A stretch of DNA of 64,000 nucleotides from Polaribacter sp. BM10 (GTDB lineage Bacteria; Bacteroidota; Bacteroidia; Flavobacteriales; Flavobacteriaceae), in assembly GCF_002005425.1 (NCBI RefSeq), contig NZ_CP019704.1, positions 62,001 through 126,000 on the forward strand, read 5' to 3'. This document shows, in pieces, positions 7,779 through 16,689 of this stretch. The notes beneath the pieces are model-generated. The model was not told the DNA's origin, did no database searches, and saw only the letters and a program-made list of their open reading frames with translations. Numbering within the stretch: the first letter of the stretch is position 1; each line of letters starts with the position of its first letter. The position numbers were made by a program, and so were the translations under genes.

Positions 7779-8465
7779 CTATAGCTTTTTGTAAAGCCAC
7801 CAATTCATATCTCTAGTATATTTAAAACCTAGCTTTTCATATAAAGGTATTGCCGCATTACCTTTGTTTGTATGTAAAATAGGTAGTTTTTTATCGTTTA
7901 AAATATCTTTAGTTGCGTGGTAAATTAATTGTTTTGCTAAACCACGTCTTGTAAAATCTGGATGTGTTACAACAGAACTAATTTCTATAAAATCATTAGT
8001 TTGCATTCTTTGGCCAGTAATTGCAACTAATTTTTCTTCCTTAAAAATTCCGAAAAATTTACCCATTTCAAAACCTCTCTTTTGGTAAAAACCAGGCATC
8101 ACTAACCATATAAGTTTGTATACTTCTTCTATGTGTTTTTCGGTTAAAGGTGTAATCTCATCAATAAAATCAACTTCTGTTAATTGATCTAAAATCATTT
8201 GACAACCATTAATTTTTTTCTCTAGTTTAATTTTATCAGTATGAACAGCGGGAGTATCTTTTTCGGAAACGAAGAAAAAAGTATCTGTTATTTTAGAATA
8301 TTTGTCTGCTGCATCTAATGTTTTATTTGCTTGAAAAAAAGAACCAAAATTATTTATTTCAGGATTGTAAAATTGAACGCCATCGTATTTTATAAGAAAT
8401 TTATTGTGTGTTTCTTGTAATGCGTACCAAACAGGGTTTTTTAATCTATCTTCTAGTGTAGTCAT
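7779..8465 (-). CDS. GNAT family N-acetyltransferase
   Basis: A 228-residue protein. The C-terminal half is a GNAT acetyltransferase domain: EISSVVTHPDFTRRGLAKQL contains the acetyl-CoA-binding R-R-G-L-A element, followed by the strand-helix with NKGNAAIPLYEKLGF. The N-terminal half (about 1-110) may bind substrate or be a degenerate second GNAT unit. The acceptor substrate cannot be told from sequence. It follows pdhC on the same strand, but the strong hairpin between them suggests mostly separate transcription. Confidence 0.85.
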   Translation of the reverse strand: MTTLEDRLKNPVWYALQETHNKFLIKYDGVQFYNPEINNFGSFFQANKTLDAADKYSKITDTFFFVSEKDTPAVHTDKIKLEKKINGCQMILDQLTEVDFIDEITPLTEKHIEEVYKLIWLVMPGFYQKRGFEMGKFFGIFKEEKLVAITGQRMQTNDFIEISSVVTHPDFTRRGLAKQLIYHATKDILNDKKLPILHTNKGNAAIPLYEKLGFKYTRDMNWWLYKKL

Positions 8466-8481
8466 AAATGCATCAAAAAAT

Positions 8482-8509
8482 AAAAAAGCCCGCTTAAAAG
8501 CGGGCTTTT
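8482..8509 (-). terminator. Intrinsic terminator after pdhC (minus strand)
   Basis: AAAAGCCCGCTT and AAGCGGGCTTTT form a perfect 12-bp stem with a 2-nt loop. On the minus strand a T-run follows. It lies between the pdhC stop and the GNAT start and could also work in the other direction. Confidence 0.85.
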
Positions 8510-8532
8510 CAAATTAAAAATTTTTTAAAAAC

Positions 8533-10191
8533 CTAAGCTAACATTGTAACAGGGTTTTCTATATATGTTTTTAAAGTTTGTAAAAACTGAGCACCAACAG
8601 CACCATCAACAGTTCTGTGGTCACAAGTTAACGTTAACTTCATTGTATTACCAACTACTATTTGTCCGTCTTTTACAACTGGTTTTTCAACAATTGCACC
8701 AACAGATAAAATTGCAGAGTTTGGTTGGTTAATTATTGATGTAAAATTATCAATACCAAACATACCTAAGTTAGAAACAGTAAAAGTACTTCCTTGCATT
8801 TCTGCAGGAGTAATCTTTTTATTTCTTGCTTTACCTGCTAAATCTCTAACACCAGCACCAATTTGAGTTAAACTTAATTGATCTGTGTGTCTTATTACAG
8901 GTACAAGTAATCCGTCTGCAACAGCAACAGCAACACCAACATGAATATGATCATGATAAATTGTATTTGCATCTGACCAAGATGTATTTACTTGTGGATG
9001 TTTCTTTAATGCCATAGCGCAAGCTTTAACAACCATGTCATTAAAAGATACTTTCGTATCTGGTATTGCATTAATTGTTTTTCTTGAAGCCATTGCATTA
9101 TCCATACTTACTTCAATATTTAGACTAAAGTCTGGAGAAGTAAATTTAGAATTACCTAAAGACTTAGCAATTGCTTTTCTCATTTGAGAGTTTTTAACTT
9201 CTCTAGAGTTCTCTACACCTGCTGCAACTGTAGTTGCTGCTTGTGTATTAGTTGCAGATGCTTTTTCTTCAGTTTTAGCAGCAGGCGTGTAATTTTCAAC
9301 ATCCTTTTTTATAATTCTACCATTTTCACCAGAACCTTTTACGTCTGCTAAATTGATGCCCTTATCAGAAGCTATTTTTTTAGCCAAAGGTGAAGCAAAA
9401 ATTCTACCACCATTAGAATTTGTAGAATTGTTGTTAGTCGTTTCTGTAGATTTAGAATCCTCAGGTTTACTTTCTTCTTTGCTAGTCTCTTTTTTAGTTT
9501 CTTGCTCTTTAGTTTCTGCATCATTTGAACTAGAAACAGCACCTCCGTTTTCTACAATTGCAGAAACATCTGTACCTTCTGGTCCAATAATAGTTAACAA
9601 ACTATCAACTGGTGCAGTTTCACCTTCTTGCACACCAATGTAAAGAATAGTTCCTTCGTAGAAACATTCAAATTCCATTGTTGCTTTGTCAGTTTCAATT
9701 TCTGCAAGCATATCACCCTCTTCAACTGCGTCACCAACGTTTTTTAACCAAGTTGCTACAGTACCATCTGTCATTGTATCACTTAAACGAGGCATAGTAA
9801 TTACCTGCACTCCTTCAGGAATAGCAACAGAACTACTAGAAGTATTTTCTTCAGATTTTTCTGTTTTTGGTTCTTTGGATTTTTCTTCCTTATTAGATTC
9901 AGAAGCTTTATCGTTAGAAGAATTTCCATTTAAAATATCAGAAATATCTTCACCTTCTTCACCGATAACAGCTAACAATACATCAACTGGAGAAGTTTCA
10001 CCTTCTTGAATACCAATATGTAATAATGTTCCTTCATAAAACGACTCAAACTCCATTGTAGCTTTGTCTGTTTCAATTTCGGCTAAAATGTCTCCTTCCT
10101 CAATTTTATCTCCAACATTTTTTAACCATTTTGCCACAACACCTTCTTCCATGGTGTCACTTAATCGGGGCATGTTTATTACTGTAGCCAT
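8533..10191 (-). CDS. pdhC: Pyruvate dehydrogenase complex E2, dihydrolipoamide acetyltransferase (two lipoyl domains)
   Basis: A 552-residue E2 that passes the acetyl group from lipoamide to CoA. Two lipoyl domains (about 1-80 and 130-210) each carry the lipoylated lysine in ETDKATMEFE. Low-complexity Ser/Glu/Lys linkers separate them. The E3-binding domain (about 265-300) has ASPLAKKIA and GSGENGRIIKKD, and the catalytic domain (about 325-552) has the canonical CDHRTVDG motif. The ATG lies 3 nt after the pdhA stop, so the two form an operon. The E1 beta gene is not adjacent and must be elsewhere in the genome. The duplicated lipoyl domains agree closely. Confidence 0.96.
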   Translation of the reverse strand: MATVINMPRLSDTMEEGVVAKWLKNVGDKIEEGDILAEIETDKATMEFESFYEGTLLHIGIQEGETSPVDVLLAVIGEEGEDISDILNGNSSNDKASESNKEEKSKEPKTEKSEENTSSSSVAIPEGVQVITMPRLSDTMTDGTVATWLKNVGDAVEEGDMLAEIETDKATMEFECFYEGTILYIGVQEGETAPVDSLLTIIGPEGTDVSAIVENGGAVSSSNDAETKEQETKKETSKEESKPEDSKSTETTNNNSTNSNGGRIFASPLAKKIASDKGINLADVKGSGENGRIIKKDVENYTPAAKTEEKASATNTQAATTVAAGVENSREVKNSQMRKAIAKSLGNSKFTSPDFSLNIEVSMDNAMASRKTINAIPDTKVSFNDMVVKACAMALKKHPQVNTSWSDANTIYHDHIHVGVAVAVADGLLVPVIRHTDQLSLTQIGAGVRDLAGKARNKKITPAEMQGSTFTVSNLGMFGIDNFTSIINQPNSAILSVGAIVEKPVVKDGQIVVGNTMKLTLTCDHRTVDGAVGAQFLQTLKTYIENPVTMLA

Positions 10192-10194
10192 ATT

Positions 10195-11184
10195 TTATTT
10201 TATAAAAGGATAATCTTCTTGTTCATAAACCATGTCGAACATTTGCTGAGTTTCTGGATAAGGAGAATCTTCTGCAAATTGTTCACATTCTTTTACTTTA
10301 GCCTTCACTTCTTTGTCTATTGCAGCAATTTCTTCTGCAGTAGCATATTCTTTTTCTTTAATTACATCTAAGATTTGAGTAATAGGATCAATTTTTTTGT
10401 ACTCCTCAACTTCGTCTTTAGTTCTATAATGTTGTGCATCAGACATAGAGTGACCTCTGTATCTGTAAGTTTTCATTTCTAAAAATGTTGGTCCGTCTCC
10501 TCGTCTTGCTCTTTGAATAGCCTCATCTACAGCTTCAGCAACTTTAATAGGATTCATTGCATCTACAGGTCCACAAGGCATTTCATATCCTAAACCTAAT
10601 TTCCAGATATCAGTATGATTTGCTGTTCTTTCTACAGAAGTACCCATTGCGTATCCATTGTTTTCAACAATAAATATTACTGGTAATTTCCATAACATTG
10701 CCATGTTAAAAGCTTCGTGTAAAGAACCTTGTCTTGCAGCACCGTCACCAAAACATGTTAAAGTTACAGCGTCGCTTCCTTTATATTTATCACCAAATGC
10801 GATACCAGCACCTAAAGGAATTTGACCACCAACAATACCATGACCACCGTAAAAACCAAATTCTTTAGAAAAAATATGCATAGAACCACCCATACCTTTA
10901 GAAGTACCAGTTGCTTTACCATATAATTCTGCCATCACTTTTTTAGGATCTTCTCCCATACCAATTGGCTGTACGTGATTTCTGTATGCAGTAATCATTT
11001 TATCTTTAGACAAGTCCATTGCGTGTAATGCTCCTGCTAAAATTGCTTCTTGTCCATTATATAAATGCAAGAAACCTCTAACTTTTTGTTGAATGTAAAC
11101 TGAAGCTAGTTTGTCTTCGAACTTACGCCAAAAAAGCATGTCTTTGTACCAGTCTAAATACGTTTGTTTAGTGATTTTTTTCAT
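10195..11184 (-). CDS. pdhA: Pyruvate dehydrogenase E1 component, alpha subunit
   Basis: A 329-residue thiamine-diphosphate enzyme subunit that decarboxylates pyruvate and reductively acetylates lipoamide, as an alpha2beta2 heterotetramer with E1 beta. The ThDP/Mg motif starts at GDGAARQGSLHEA and ends with VENNGYAMGT; GHGIVGGQIPLGAG and the phosphorylation-loop-like YRGHSMSD are also present. The length is typical of the bacterial alpha subunit. It is first in the pdhA-pdhC pair. A TATTTTTG -7 element lies about 57 nt upstream on the minus strand. Confidence 0.96.
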   Translation of the reverse strand: MKKITKQTYLDWYKDMLFWRKFEDKLASVYIQQKVRGFLHLYNGQEAILAGALHAMDLSKDKMITAYRNHVQPIGMGEDPKKVMAELYGKATGTSKGMGGSMHIFSKEFGFYGGHGIVGGQIPLGAGIAFGDKYKGSDAVTLTCFGDGAARQGSLHEAFNMAMLWKLPVIFIVENNGYAMGTSVERTANHTDIWKLGLGYEMPCGPVDAMNPIKVAEAVDEAIQRARRGDGPTFLEMKTYRYRGHSMSDAQHYRTKDEVEEYKKIDPITQILDVIKEKEYATAEEIAAIDKEVKAKVKECEQFAEDSPYPETQQMFDMVYEQEDYPFIK

Positions 11185-11240
11185 TCTAGTGATAATTGTT
11201 TGTTGTGAGATTATTTTATTAAATATTAATAATCGAAATA

Positions 11241-11248
11241 CAAAAATA
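11241..11248 (-). promoter_or_regulatory. Candidate -7 element for pdhA
   Basis: On the minus strand this reads TATTTTTG, a perfect match to TAnnTTTG, 57 nt before the pdhA ATG. No clear -33 TTTG is seen at the expected spacing. Confidence 0.5.
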
Positions 11249-11313
11249 ACTGTTTTAAATAGAATAAAAAAACTTGATTTTATACATTTAACTACAACGA
11301 TTTCGTTGCGTGT

Positions 11314-11985
11314 TTATTTGTCTTTTGCGATCACTAACGTCGCTTTGGCATCTGTTGCTAAATTCCATTCATTAGAAGAAAGTAAATCACCAGCATCATT
11401 ATAAACTTTAAAAGCTGCTGTGTTTGGGCCAGAAGTACCTTGATTTAGTGCAACAAAAGAAATCTTATTAATACCAACTTCTAGCGGTATTGTAAAGCTT
11501 TGGTATCTTTGTTTTAAAGTAATATTTGTAACTACAGGAATGTTGTTAACCATTATGGTAACTCGGTCACCGTCTGGATATTGAAAATCTCTACAAATTA
11601 TATTTACACTATTAGAGTTGGTTCTAAAGCTGCCGAGATCTTGATCTATAACAGGATAAATGTATTGGCCGTTAATTTTTTTGAATGCTTTTAAAAATCG
11701 AGCTTCATTAATCCTTTTCTGAGAAATGACGCCTTTATTATTGATTTTATCTTCCTCTTGTTTTTTCTTTAATTTTTTTTGCTCATTATCATACGCTTGT
11801 TTAAAACCATTATTGCCTTTTAACTCAATTGATTTAGGTTTTTCTAATGTTTTTGCGTTATTTAAAACTACAGCTTTAATTTTGCCTTTATTGCTAGCTC
11901 CATTGCTTTTATCTAATTGAGCAACAGCGTTTGATGTCGATAAAATACAGGTGAATAAAGTAAATAAAATAAGTTTTTTTTTCAT
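11314..11985 (-). CDS. Secreted protein of unknown function
   Basis: A 223-residue protein with a signal peptide ending around AVAQ (residue 23). A charged Lys/Gln/Glu-rich segment (about 65-90) is followed by a beta-rich C-terminal domain (about 110-223) with VTIMVNNIPVV and LEVGINKISFVALNQG, which looks like an immunoglobulin-like or beta-sandwich fold. I recognise no enzyme motif. It is upstream of pdhA on the same strand, about 130 nt away, but each has its own -7 element, so they need not be linked. Such proteins occur in Flavobacteriaceae as secreted proteins without known role. Confidence 0.65.
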   Translation of the reverse strand: MKKKLILFTLFTCILSTSNAVAQLDKSNGASNKGKIKAVVLNNAKTLEKPKSIELKGNNGFKQAYDNEQKKLKKKQEEDKINNKGVISQKRINEARFLKAFKKINGQYIYPVIDQDLGSFRTNSNSVNIICRDFQYPDGDRVTIMVNNIPVVTNITLKQRYQSFTIPLEVGINKISFVALNQGTSGPNTAAFKVYNDAGDLLSSNEWNLATDAKATLVIAKDK

Positions 11986-12013
11986 GTAGAATAATTTTCT
12001 AACCGTGTACGTA

Positions 12014-12021
12014 CAAATATA
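12014..12021 (-). promoter_or_regulatory. Candidate -7 element for the secreted-protein gene
   Basis: Reads TATATTTG on the minus strand (TAnnTTTG), 29 nt before the ATG at 11985. A -33 element is not obvious. Confidence 0.5.
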
Positions 12022-12064
12022 ATGCCTAAATAAATTGAACTTGTTTAGTTTTTGTTAAACTTAA

Positions 12065-12733
12065 TTAGTTTACTTCAAAATTAAAATAAGTTTTAGGAAA
12101 AGGTTCGTTTCTTATTGTAAAATGCCACCATTCATTTTTATACGGATTAAAGCCGTGTTTTATCATAATATTACGCAGTAACATTCTGTTTTCTTGTTGG
12201 TCTTTTCTGATACCAGTATAAGATGGATGTGATTCTGAACCGAAAAAATCATAAATGCTACCCATGTCTAATTCTTTTTTTGTCTCTAAATTCACAATTG
12301 TTAGATCAACAGAACTTCCTCTAGAATGACCAGAACGAGAGGCGATATAACCTTGCTTAAAAAGCTTAGATTTTTTAACTTTTGGATAATACGTTTGCTT
12401 CATTAAAGTGTCATCTAAAACTTTAGCCCATTTTACAAAATGATTTACTGCTTTTTGTGGTCTATAAGCATCAAAGATTTTAAGACCTAAGTTTTTATCT
12501 GCTAGTTCTTCTTGAACCTTTTTTAATGCTTTTGCGGTTGTTGTAGTTGTGATGATACAATTACTTCGGTAACCATCAATTGGTTTACCTATAAAGTTAT
12601 TGTTCGAAAAATATCTTAACTCAACTTTTACTGTCGGAATTATATTATCAAGATAAACAAAGCCTTCAGGCAATTTTTGTGCTTTTAAACTTATCGAAAA
12701 AAGAAAAACCAACAAAAAAGAAATACTTTTCAT
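12065..12733 (-). CDS. M15 family D-alanyl-D-alanine dipeptidase (VanX/DdpX-like)
   Basis: A 222-residue exported zinc peptidase of the M15D family, which cleaves D-Ala-D-Ala in the periplasm, probably for peptidoglycan dipeptide recycling. Motifs are FDAYRP, the zinc motif SGHSRGSSVD (His and Asp ligands) and NEWWHFT with the catalytic Glu and third zinc His. The signal peptide ends at SLKAQ. I use the ATG at 12733; the TTG two codons earlier is less likely. There is no vancomycin-resistance context, so a housekeeping or nutrient role is more likely. It is followed at 22 nt by no same-strand partner downstream. Confidence 0.9.
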   Translation of the reverse strand: MKSISFLLVFLFSISLKAQKLPEGFVYLDNIIPTVKVELRYFSNNNFIGKPIDGYRSNCIITTTTTAKALKKVQEELADKNLGLKIFDAYRPQKAVNHFVKWAKVLDDTLMKQTYYPKVKKSKLFKQGYIASRSGHSRGSSVDLTIVNLETKKELDMGSIYDFFGSESHPSYTGIRKDQQENRMLLRNIMIKHGFNPYKNEWWHFTIRNEPFPKTYFNFEVN

Positions 12734-12754
12734 AAACAATGTGTTTTTTAGATT

Positions 12755-13516
12755 TTAAGAATTGCTATATCTTCCATAAAAATATTGAAAAACCCCGTAG
12801 CACACAAAACCTAGTGCCATTACAGCCATTAAAATATTACCAAAAGTTAAAGAATTTAGAAAGCGAAACATTTCTTGAGTGCCTTTTATTTTTTCTGGAT
12901 TATTATTAAAACCTGAAGAAAAAATAAACCAAGAAAAAATTAGAAAAGAAATTCCTCTAGCAAAGATTCCAAATGCTCCTGTTTTTTTTAAAACATTAAA
13001 TGAAGCAATGTTTTTATTTTTTTTAATATCCTCTAAATAACTATTAGTTATTACTTTGTAAAATTGATAGATTGCAGATCCTGAGAAAATAACACCAATA
13101 AGAATTAAAAGTATATTACCGTTTTCTATTTGTAAAATTCTTGAAACTAAAGTTTCTTTAGTAACATCGTTTGATGTTTGATTAAAGACTTTTAGAAATA
13201 TTGAAACAGCAAAAGACCCATAAAAAAAGGTTCTAAAAAGGTAACTTACAGCAGAAAAATATTTTTTATTTGAATCTTCGTTTTTAAGAACATCGTAAAA
13301 CTTATACGCTCTCCACAAAGCAAAAGACATTAAGCCTAAACTAACAATTAATAAAAGTACTTTACCAAAAATCTGATTTTCTAAAAATGAAATCACACCA
13401 TTTTTATCAGAAATTTTACCGCCAATATTTAAGGCGGTTAAAAAGGTTAAAATGCCAATAACAATGTAAACGAATCCTTTGGTAAGAAAACCAAACTTTC
13501 TAAGTTTTAAAATCAC
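12755..13516 (-). CDS. DUF1206 membrane protein
   Basis: A 253-residue integral membrane protein with about six transmembrane helices arranged as three helix pairs. The first pair starts RKFGFLTKGFVYIVIG and the third repeats the pattern with FGIFARGISFLIF, which is the internal repeat of DUF1206. The function of the family is unknown. The start is GTG (13516), as no ATG is available before the first repeat. It is on the same strand as, and 21 nt upstream of, the VanX-like gene and 69 nt downstream of the sulfatase-fold gene. Confidence 0.8.
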   Translation of the reverse strand: MILKLRKFGFLTKGFVYIVIGILTFLTALNIGGKISDKNGVISFLENQIFGKVLLLIVSLGLMSFALWRAYKFYDVLKNEDSNKKYFSAVSYLFRTFFYGSFAVSIFLKVFNQTSNDVTKETLVSRILQIENGNILLILIGVIFSGSAIYQFYKVITNSYLEDIKKNKNIASFNVLKKTGAFGIFARGISFLIFSWFIFSSGFNNNPEKIKGTQEMFRFLNSLTFGNILMAVMALGFVCYGVFQYFYGRYSNS

Positions 13517-13585
13517 AAATAAATATTTTTAGCTAAGTTACTCTTATTCTTTTAACTTATAATTATTTGAATTGTTGAAGTTAAG

Positions 13586-15442
13586 TTATTTTCTTTCTAA
13601 AAAATCTTGATAAGAGTCTTGCGTTAATGCTTTACCTAAAGAATCTAAATTAGCGCTTGTTTTACCATATTTGGTAATAGGTTTTTTGCTTACATAATCA
13701 AAAAGATAAAAACCATCTTTATTTATTGTACCAAAACCTTTGTTAAATACATAATGCGCATATTGCTTGTCTGAATTGTTAAATAGATTTTTACCAAACT
13801 TAAATTCAGAATTATTTCCTTTTAATAAATCTAAAAGCGTGTAAGAAAAATCTACTTGACTTGTTATATTATCAATATTTATTCCTTTTTGATGCAGCGC
13901 GCCACCTAACCAAAGCATCGGGATTTGAAATTTTTTTGGTGAAAAGTATTCACCTTCATGTTTAGGAGAACTATGCCCGTGGTCTGCCATAATAACAATT
14001 AGTGTTTCTTTATACCAATCTTGTTTTTTTGCAAAATCTATAAATTTACCAATGTATTTATCTGTGTAAGCATGAGAACTTCTAAATAAATCATCTTGAT
14101 TTTTTTCACCAAATTTATAAGTGTCGTTTAATTCAAAAGGTTCATGACTAGTAGATGTTAAGGCAATAGCAAAGAAAGGTTTGTCTTGTTTTTTAGCTAA
14201 ATCGTTACCAAAACGTTCTAAAAATACGTTATCGAAAGCTCCCCATTTAGAGTTCCAATCCTTCTTATCAAACTCGCTACCATCAATAATTTCATCTATT
14301 TCTGCAATTCTTAAATAGGTGTTTAAGTTTCCGAAGTTTAAATCGCCACCATAATAAAAAGACGTATTGTAACCCAAAGCACTCATTTCTTTAGGCAACA
14401 TTGGTAAACTTCTAGATTTGTTGGGCATTCTCATTATTTTTTTAATTGGCTGCGGATAATAGCCACTTAAAATTGCAGGAATTCCTTTGTCTGTTCTATC
14501 TCCATTTCCATAGAAATTTGTAAACCAAATACCTTCTTTAGATAATCTGTTTAAGTTTTCGGTAACGGTAGGTTCGCCATTTAATGCGCCAACAACTTTA
14601 GCGGTTAAACTCTCCCAAATAATTAAAATAACGTTGGGTTTTTTTATGTTTAAAATAGAATCTCTATCACTTTTTAAAAGTTGATTTTTAGTTTTATTGA
14701 TGATGTTTACGGCTACTTTTTCATCAAACTGTTTATAAATATTGATGTTACTGGTTTTATGAGTTACTGTGTTAGAAAAGTTCCAAATAAAATTGATGGC
14801 AGCATGATTTGCAAACATTTTTTTAGAAAAGTAAACATTACTTTGATTTACAGGAATCTCTTGCAAACCACCTCTTAAAGGTATAATTAAAGAAGCTGTA
14901 AGTAAAAGAAATAAAGGTATTTGTATTGGATTTTTGGTATTAAAGGTTTTAAAAGTTTTGTTTATTGTTTTCTGAAAAAGCTTAATAAAAACAAAAGAAA
15001 TTAAGAGCCATAAAATTAATCCAGAAATAATTTGAAAATTAGACGCAGAAGCAAACATGACTTCTGGGGTGTTGAGGTAACTTAAAAAAGTTGTGTCTAA
15101 ACGAACGCCCCAAGCAGCATAAAGACTTGCATCAATAATTAAAAATAAAGTTATAATTGTAATAGCGAAATAAGAATACCATTTAATAATATTTCTGATT
15201 TGTAAAGGACTTGTTAAAATAGAGATTACGACAAGAAAAAACGGAATAATGCTTAAATATGAAGTAAAAGAAGCGTCTAGTCGTAAACCATAACCAAAGG
15301 TTTTTAAGATGGTAATGAAATCTAGTTTTAAAGTTTCAGAAACATAGAAAAGTAAAAAGAATAAACGAGCAAAGACAAAATATGCAATCCAAATAAAAAA
15401 ATAGAATATTAGAAATGAAAGTCTATATGCAAGGTTTTTCAT
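13586..15442 (-). CDS. LTA synthase family sulfatase-fold transferase
   Basis: A 618-residue membrane enzyme. Five transmembrane helices occupy about residues 8-195, followed by a periplasmic alkaline-phosphatase/sulfatase-fold domain (about 265-600). Metal and nucleophile motifs fit the LTA synthase family: ILIIWES (metal Glu), GDRTDKG (catalytic Thr), TSTSHEPFEL and MADHGHSS. In Gram-negative bacteria such proteins transfer phosphoglycerol or phosphoethanolamine to lipids or glycans, since there is no lipoteichoic acid; the acceptor here is unknown. It begins 4 nt after the tsaD stop, so it is co-transcribed with tsaD. Confidence 0.88.
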   Translation of the reverse strand: MKNLAYRLSFLIFYFFIWIAYFVFARLFFLLFYVSETLKLDFITILKTFGYGLRLDASFTSYLSIIPFFLVVISILTSPLQIRNIIKWYSYFAITIITLFLIIDASLYAAWGVRLDTTFLSYLNTPEVMFASASNFQIISGLILWLLISFVFIKLFQKTINKTFKTFNTKNPIQIPLFLLLTASLIIPLRGGLQEIPVNQSNVYFSKKMFANHAAINFIWNFSNTVTHKTSNINIYKQFDEKVAVNIINKTKNQLLKSDRDSILNIKKPNVILIIWESLTAKVVGALNGEPTVTENLNRLSKEGIWFTNFYGNGDRTDKGIPAILSGYYPQPIKKIMRMPNKSRSLPMLPKEMSALGYNTSFYYGGDLNFGNLNTYLRIAEIDEIIDGSEFDKKDWNSKWGAFDNVFLERFGNDLAKKQDKPFFAIALTSTSHEPFELNDTYKFGEKNQDDLFRSSHAYTDKYIGKFIDFAKKQDWYKETLIVIMADHGHSSPKHEGEYFSPKKFQIPMLWLGGALHQKGINIDNITSQVDFSYTLLDLLKGNNSEFKFGKNLFNNSDKQYAHYVFNKGFGTINKDGFYLFDYVSKKPITKYGKTSANLDSLGKALTQDSYQDFLERK

Positions 15443-15446
15443 AATG

Positions 15447-16472
15447 TTAATCTGTTACTTTTAAACGAGCCTTTGCGGTAACAGAAACATCAGAATATGT
15501 ATTGTTTAAGTATTTTAAATAACCTGTTATCGCAATCATTGCAGCGTTGTCTGTAGTAAACTCGAATTTTGGAATGTAAGTTGTCCAACCAAAATGTTTT
15601 TCTGCTAATTCTAATCGGTTTCTAATTTCTGAATTTGCAGATACACCACCAGCAATTGCTATGTGTTTTATGTTTGTTTGTTTAACCGCATTTTTTAATT
15701 TGGTCATTAAAATTTCTACAATTGTATATTGTATAGAAGCACAGATATCGTTAAGATTTTCTTCAATAAATTTAGGATTTATTCTTTGTTGCTTCTGAAT
15801 AAAATATAAAATTCCGGTTTTTAAACCACTAAAGCTAAAATCTAAATCGCCTACTTTAGGTTTTGTAAAAGGATATGCTTTCGGATTTCCTAGTTTCGCA
15901 TATTTGTCTATTAAAGGCCCTCCAGGATAAGGTAAACCTAAAATTTTTGCAGATTTATCAAAAGCTTCTCCAACAGCATCATCAATTGTTTCGCCTAAAA
16001 CTTCCATTTTAAAATGATCAGAAACTTTTACAATTTGGGTATGACCGCCACTAATTGTTAAGCAAATAAATGGAAATGGCGGAATTTTACTATCTTCATC
16101 TTCTATAAAATGAGCTAAAATATGAGCTTGCATATGATTTACATCAATTAAAGGAATTTGTAAACCAAGTGCCAAAGATTTAGCAAAAGAGGTACCAACC
16201 AAAAGCGAACCCATTAAACCAGGACCGCGTGTAAATGCAATTGCAGATAATTTGTCTTTATCAATATTGGCTTGTTCTAGGGCTTGTTGTACAACGGGTA
16301 CAATGTTTTGTTGATGTGCTCTAGAAGCTAATTCTGGTACAACACCACCATATTTAGAATGTACTTCTTGGTTTGCAACGACATTGCTTAATACTTTACC
16401 GTTACAAATTACAGATGCACTAGTATCATCACAAGAAGATTCTATACCTAAAATATAAATGGGTGTTTTCAT
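15447..16472 (-). CDS. tsaD: tRNA N6-adenosine threonylcarbamoyltransferase TsaD
   Basis: A 341-residue ASKHA-fold protein that, with TsaB and TsaE, transfers threonylcarbamoyl to A37 of ANN-decoding tRNAs. Diagnostic elements are GIESSCDDTS at the start, the metal-binding HMQAHILAH, TISGGHTQ, GEAFDKSAKILGLPYPGG and IAGGVSANS. The length is normal. It is divergent from tamB across a 217-bp region; a minus-strand TAATTTTG (16499-16506) is a candidate -7 element. The LTA-synthase-like gene follows 4 nt downstream. Confidence 0.97.
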   Translation of the reverse strand: MKTPIYILGIESSCDDTSASVICNGKVLSNVVANQEVHSKYGGVVPELASRAHQQNIVPVVQQALEQANIDKDKLSAIAFTRGPGLMGSLLVGTSFAKSLALGLQIPLIDVNHMQAHILAHFIEDEDSKIPPFPFICLTISGGHTQIVKVSDHFKMEVLGETIDDAVGEAFDKSAKILGLPYPGGPLIDKYAKLGNPKAYPFTKPKVGDLDFSFSGLKTGILYFIQKQQRINPKFIEENLNDICASIQYTIVEILMTKLKNAVKQTNIKHIAIAGGVSANSEIRNRLELAEKHFGWTTYIPKFEFTTDNAAMIAITGYLKYLNNTYSDVSVTAKARLKVTD

Positions 16473-16498
16473 AAAAAATTAAAAAGCTATATAAATTG

Positions 16499-16506
16499 CA
16501 AAATTA
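16499..16506 (-). promoter_or_regulatory. Candidate -7 element for tsaD
   Basis: Reads TAATTTTG on the minus strand, matching TAnnTTTG, 27 nt before the tsaD ATG. The -33 part is not clear. Confidence 0.45.
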
Positions 16507-16560
16507 AGTATAATTTTAAGTTGATTTTCCTTTTTTAATAATAGAAATTTAATTCTTTGT

Positions 16561-16568
16561 TAAATTTG
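16561..16568 (+). promoter_or_regulatory. Candidate -7 element for tamB
   Basis: TAAATTTG matches TAnnTTTG. Transcription from here would include 16642-16690, where the probable translation start lies. Confidence 0.45.
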
Positions 16569-16689
16569 CACGTTCTTTGTAATACGTGGCAATATTTTTG
16601 ATTACTTTTCTTTAAATATTCTATAAAAACTAAAACACACTATCATTAAAAACTTTAGTAAAAAAATATTAAAATGGTTAGGGTACTTT

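Noticed and set aside
9353-10009. Plus-strand ORFs opposite pdhC
   Set aside because: They mirror the low-complexity Glu/Ser/Thr linkers and the lipoyl domains of pdhC and have Ser/Pro-rich products without signals.
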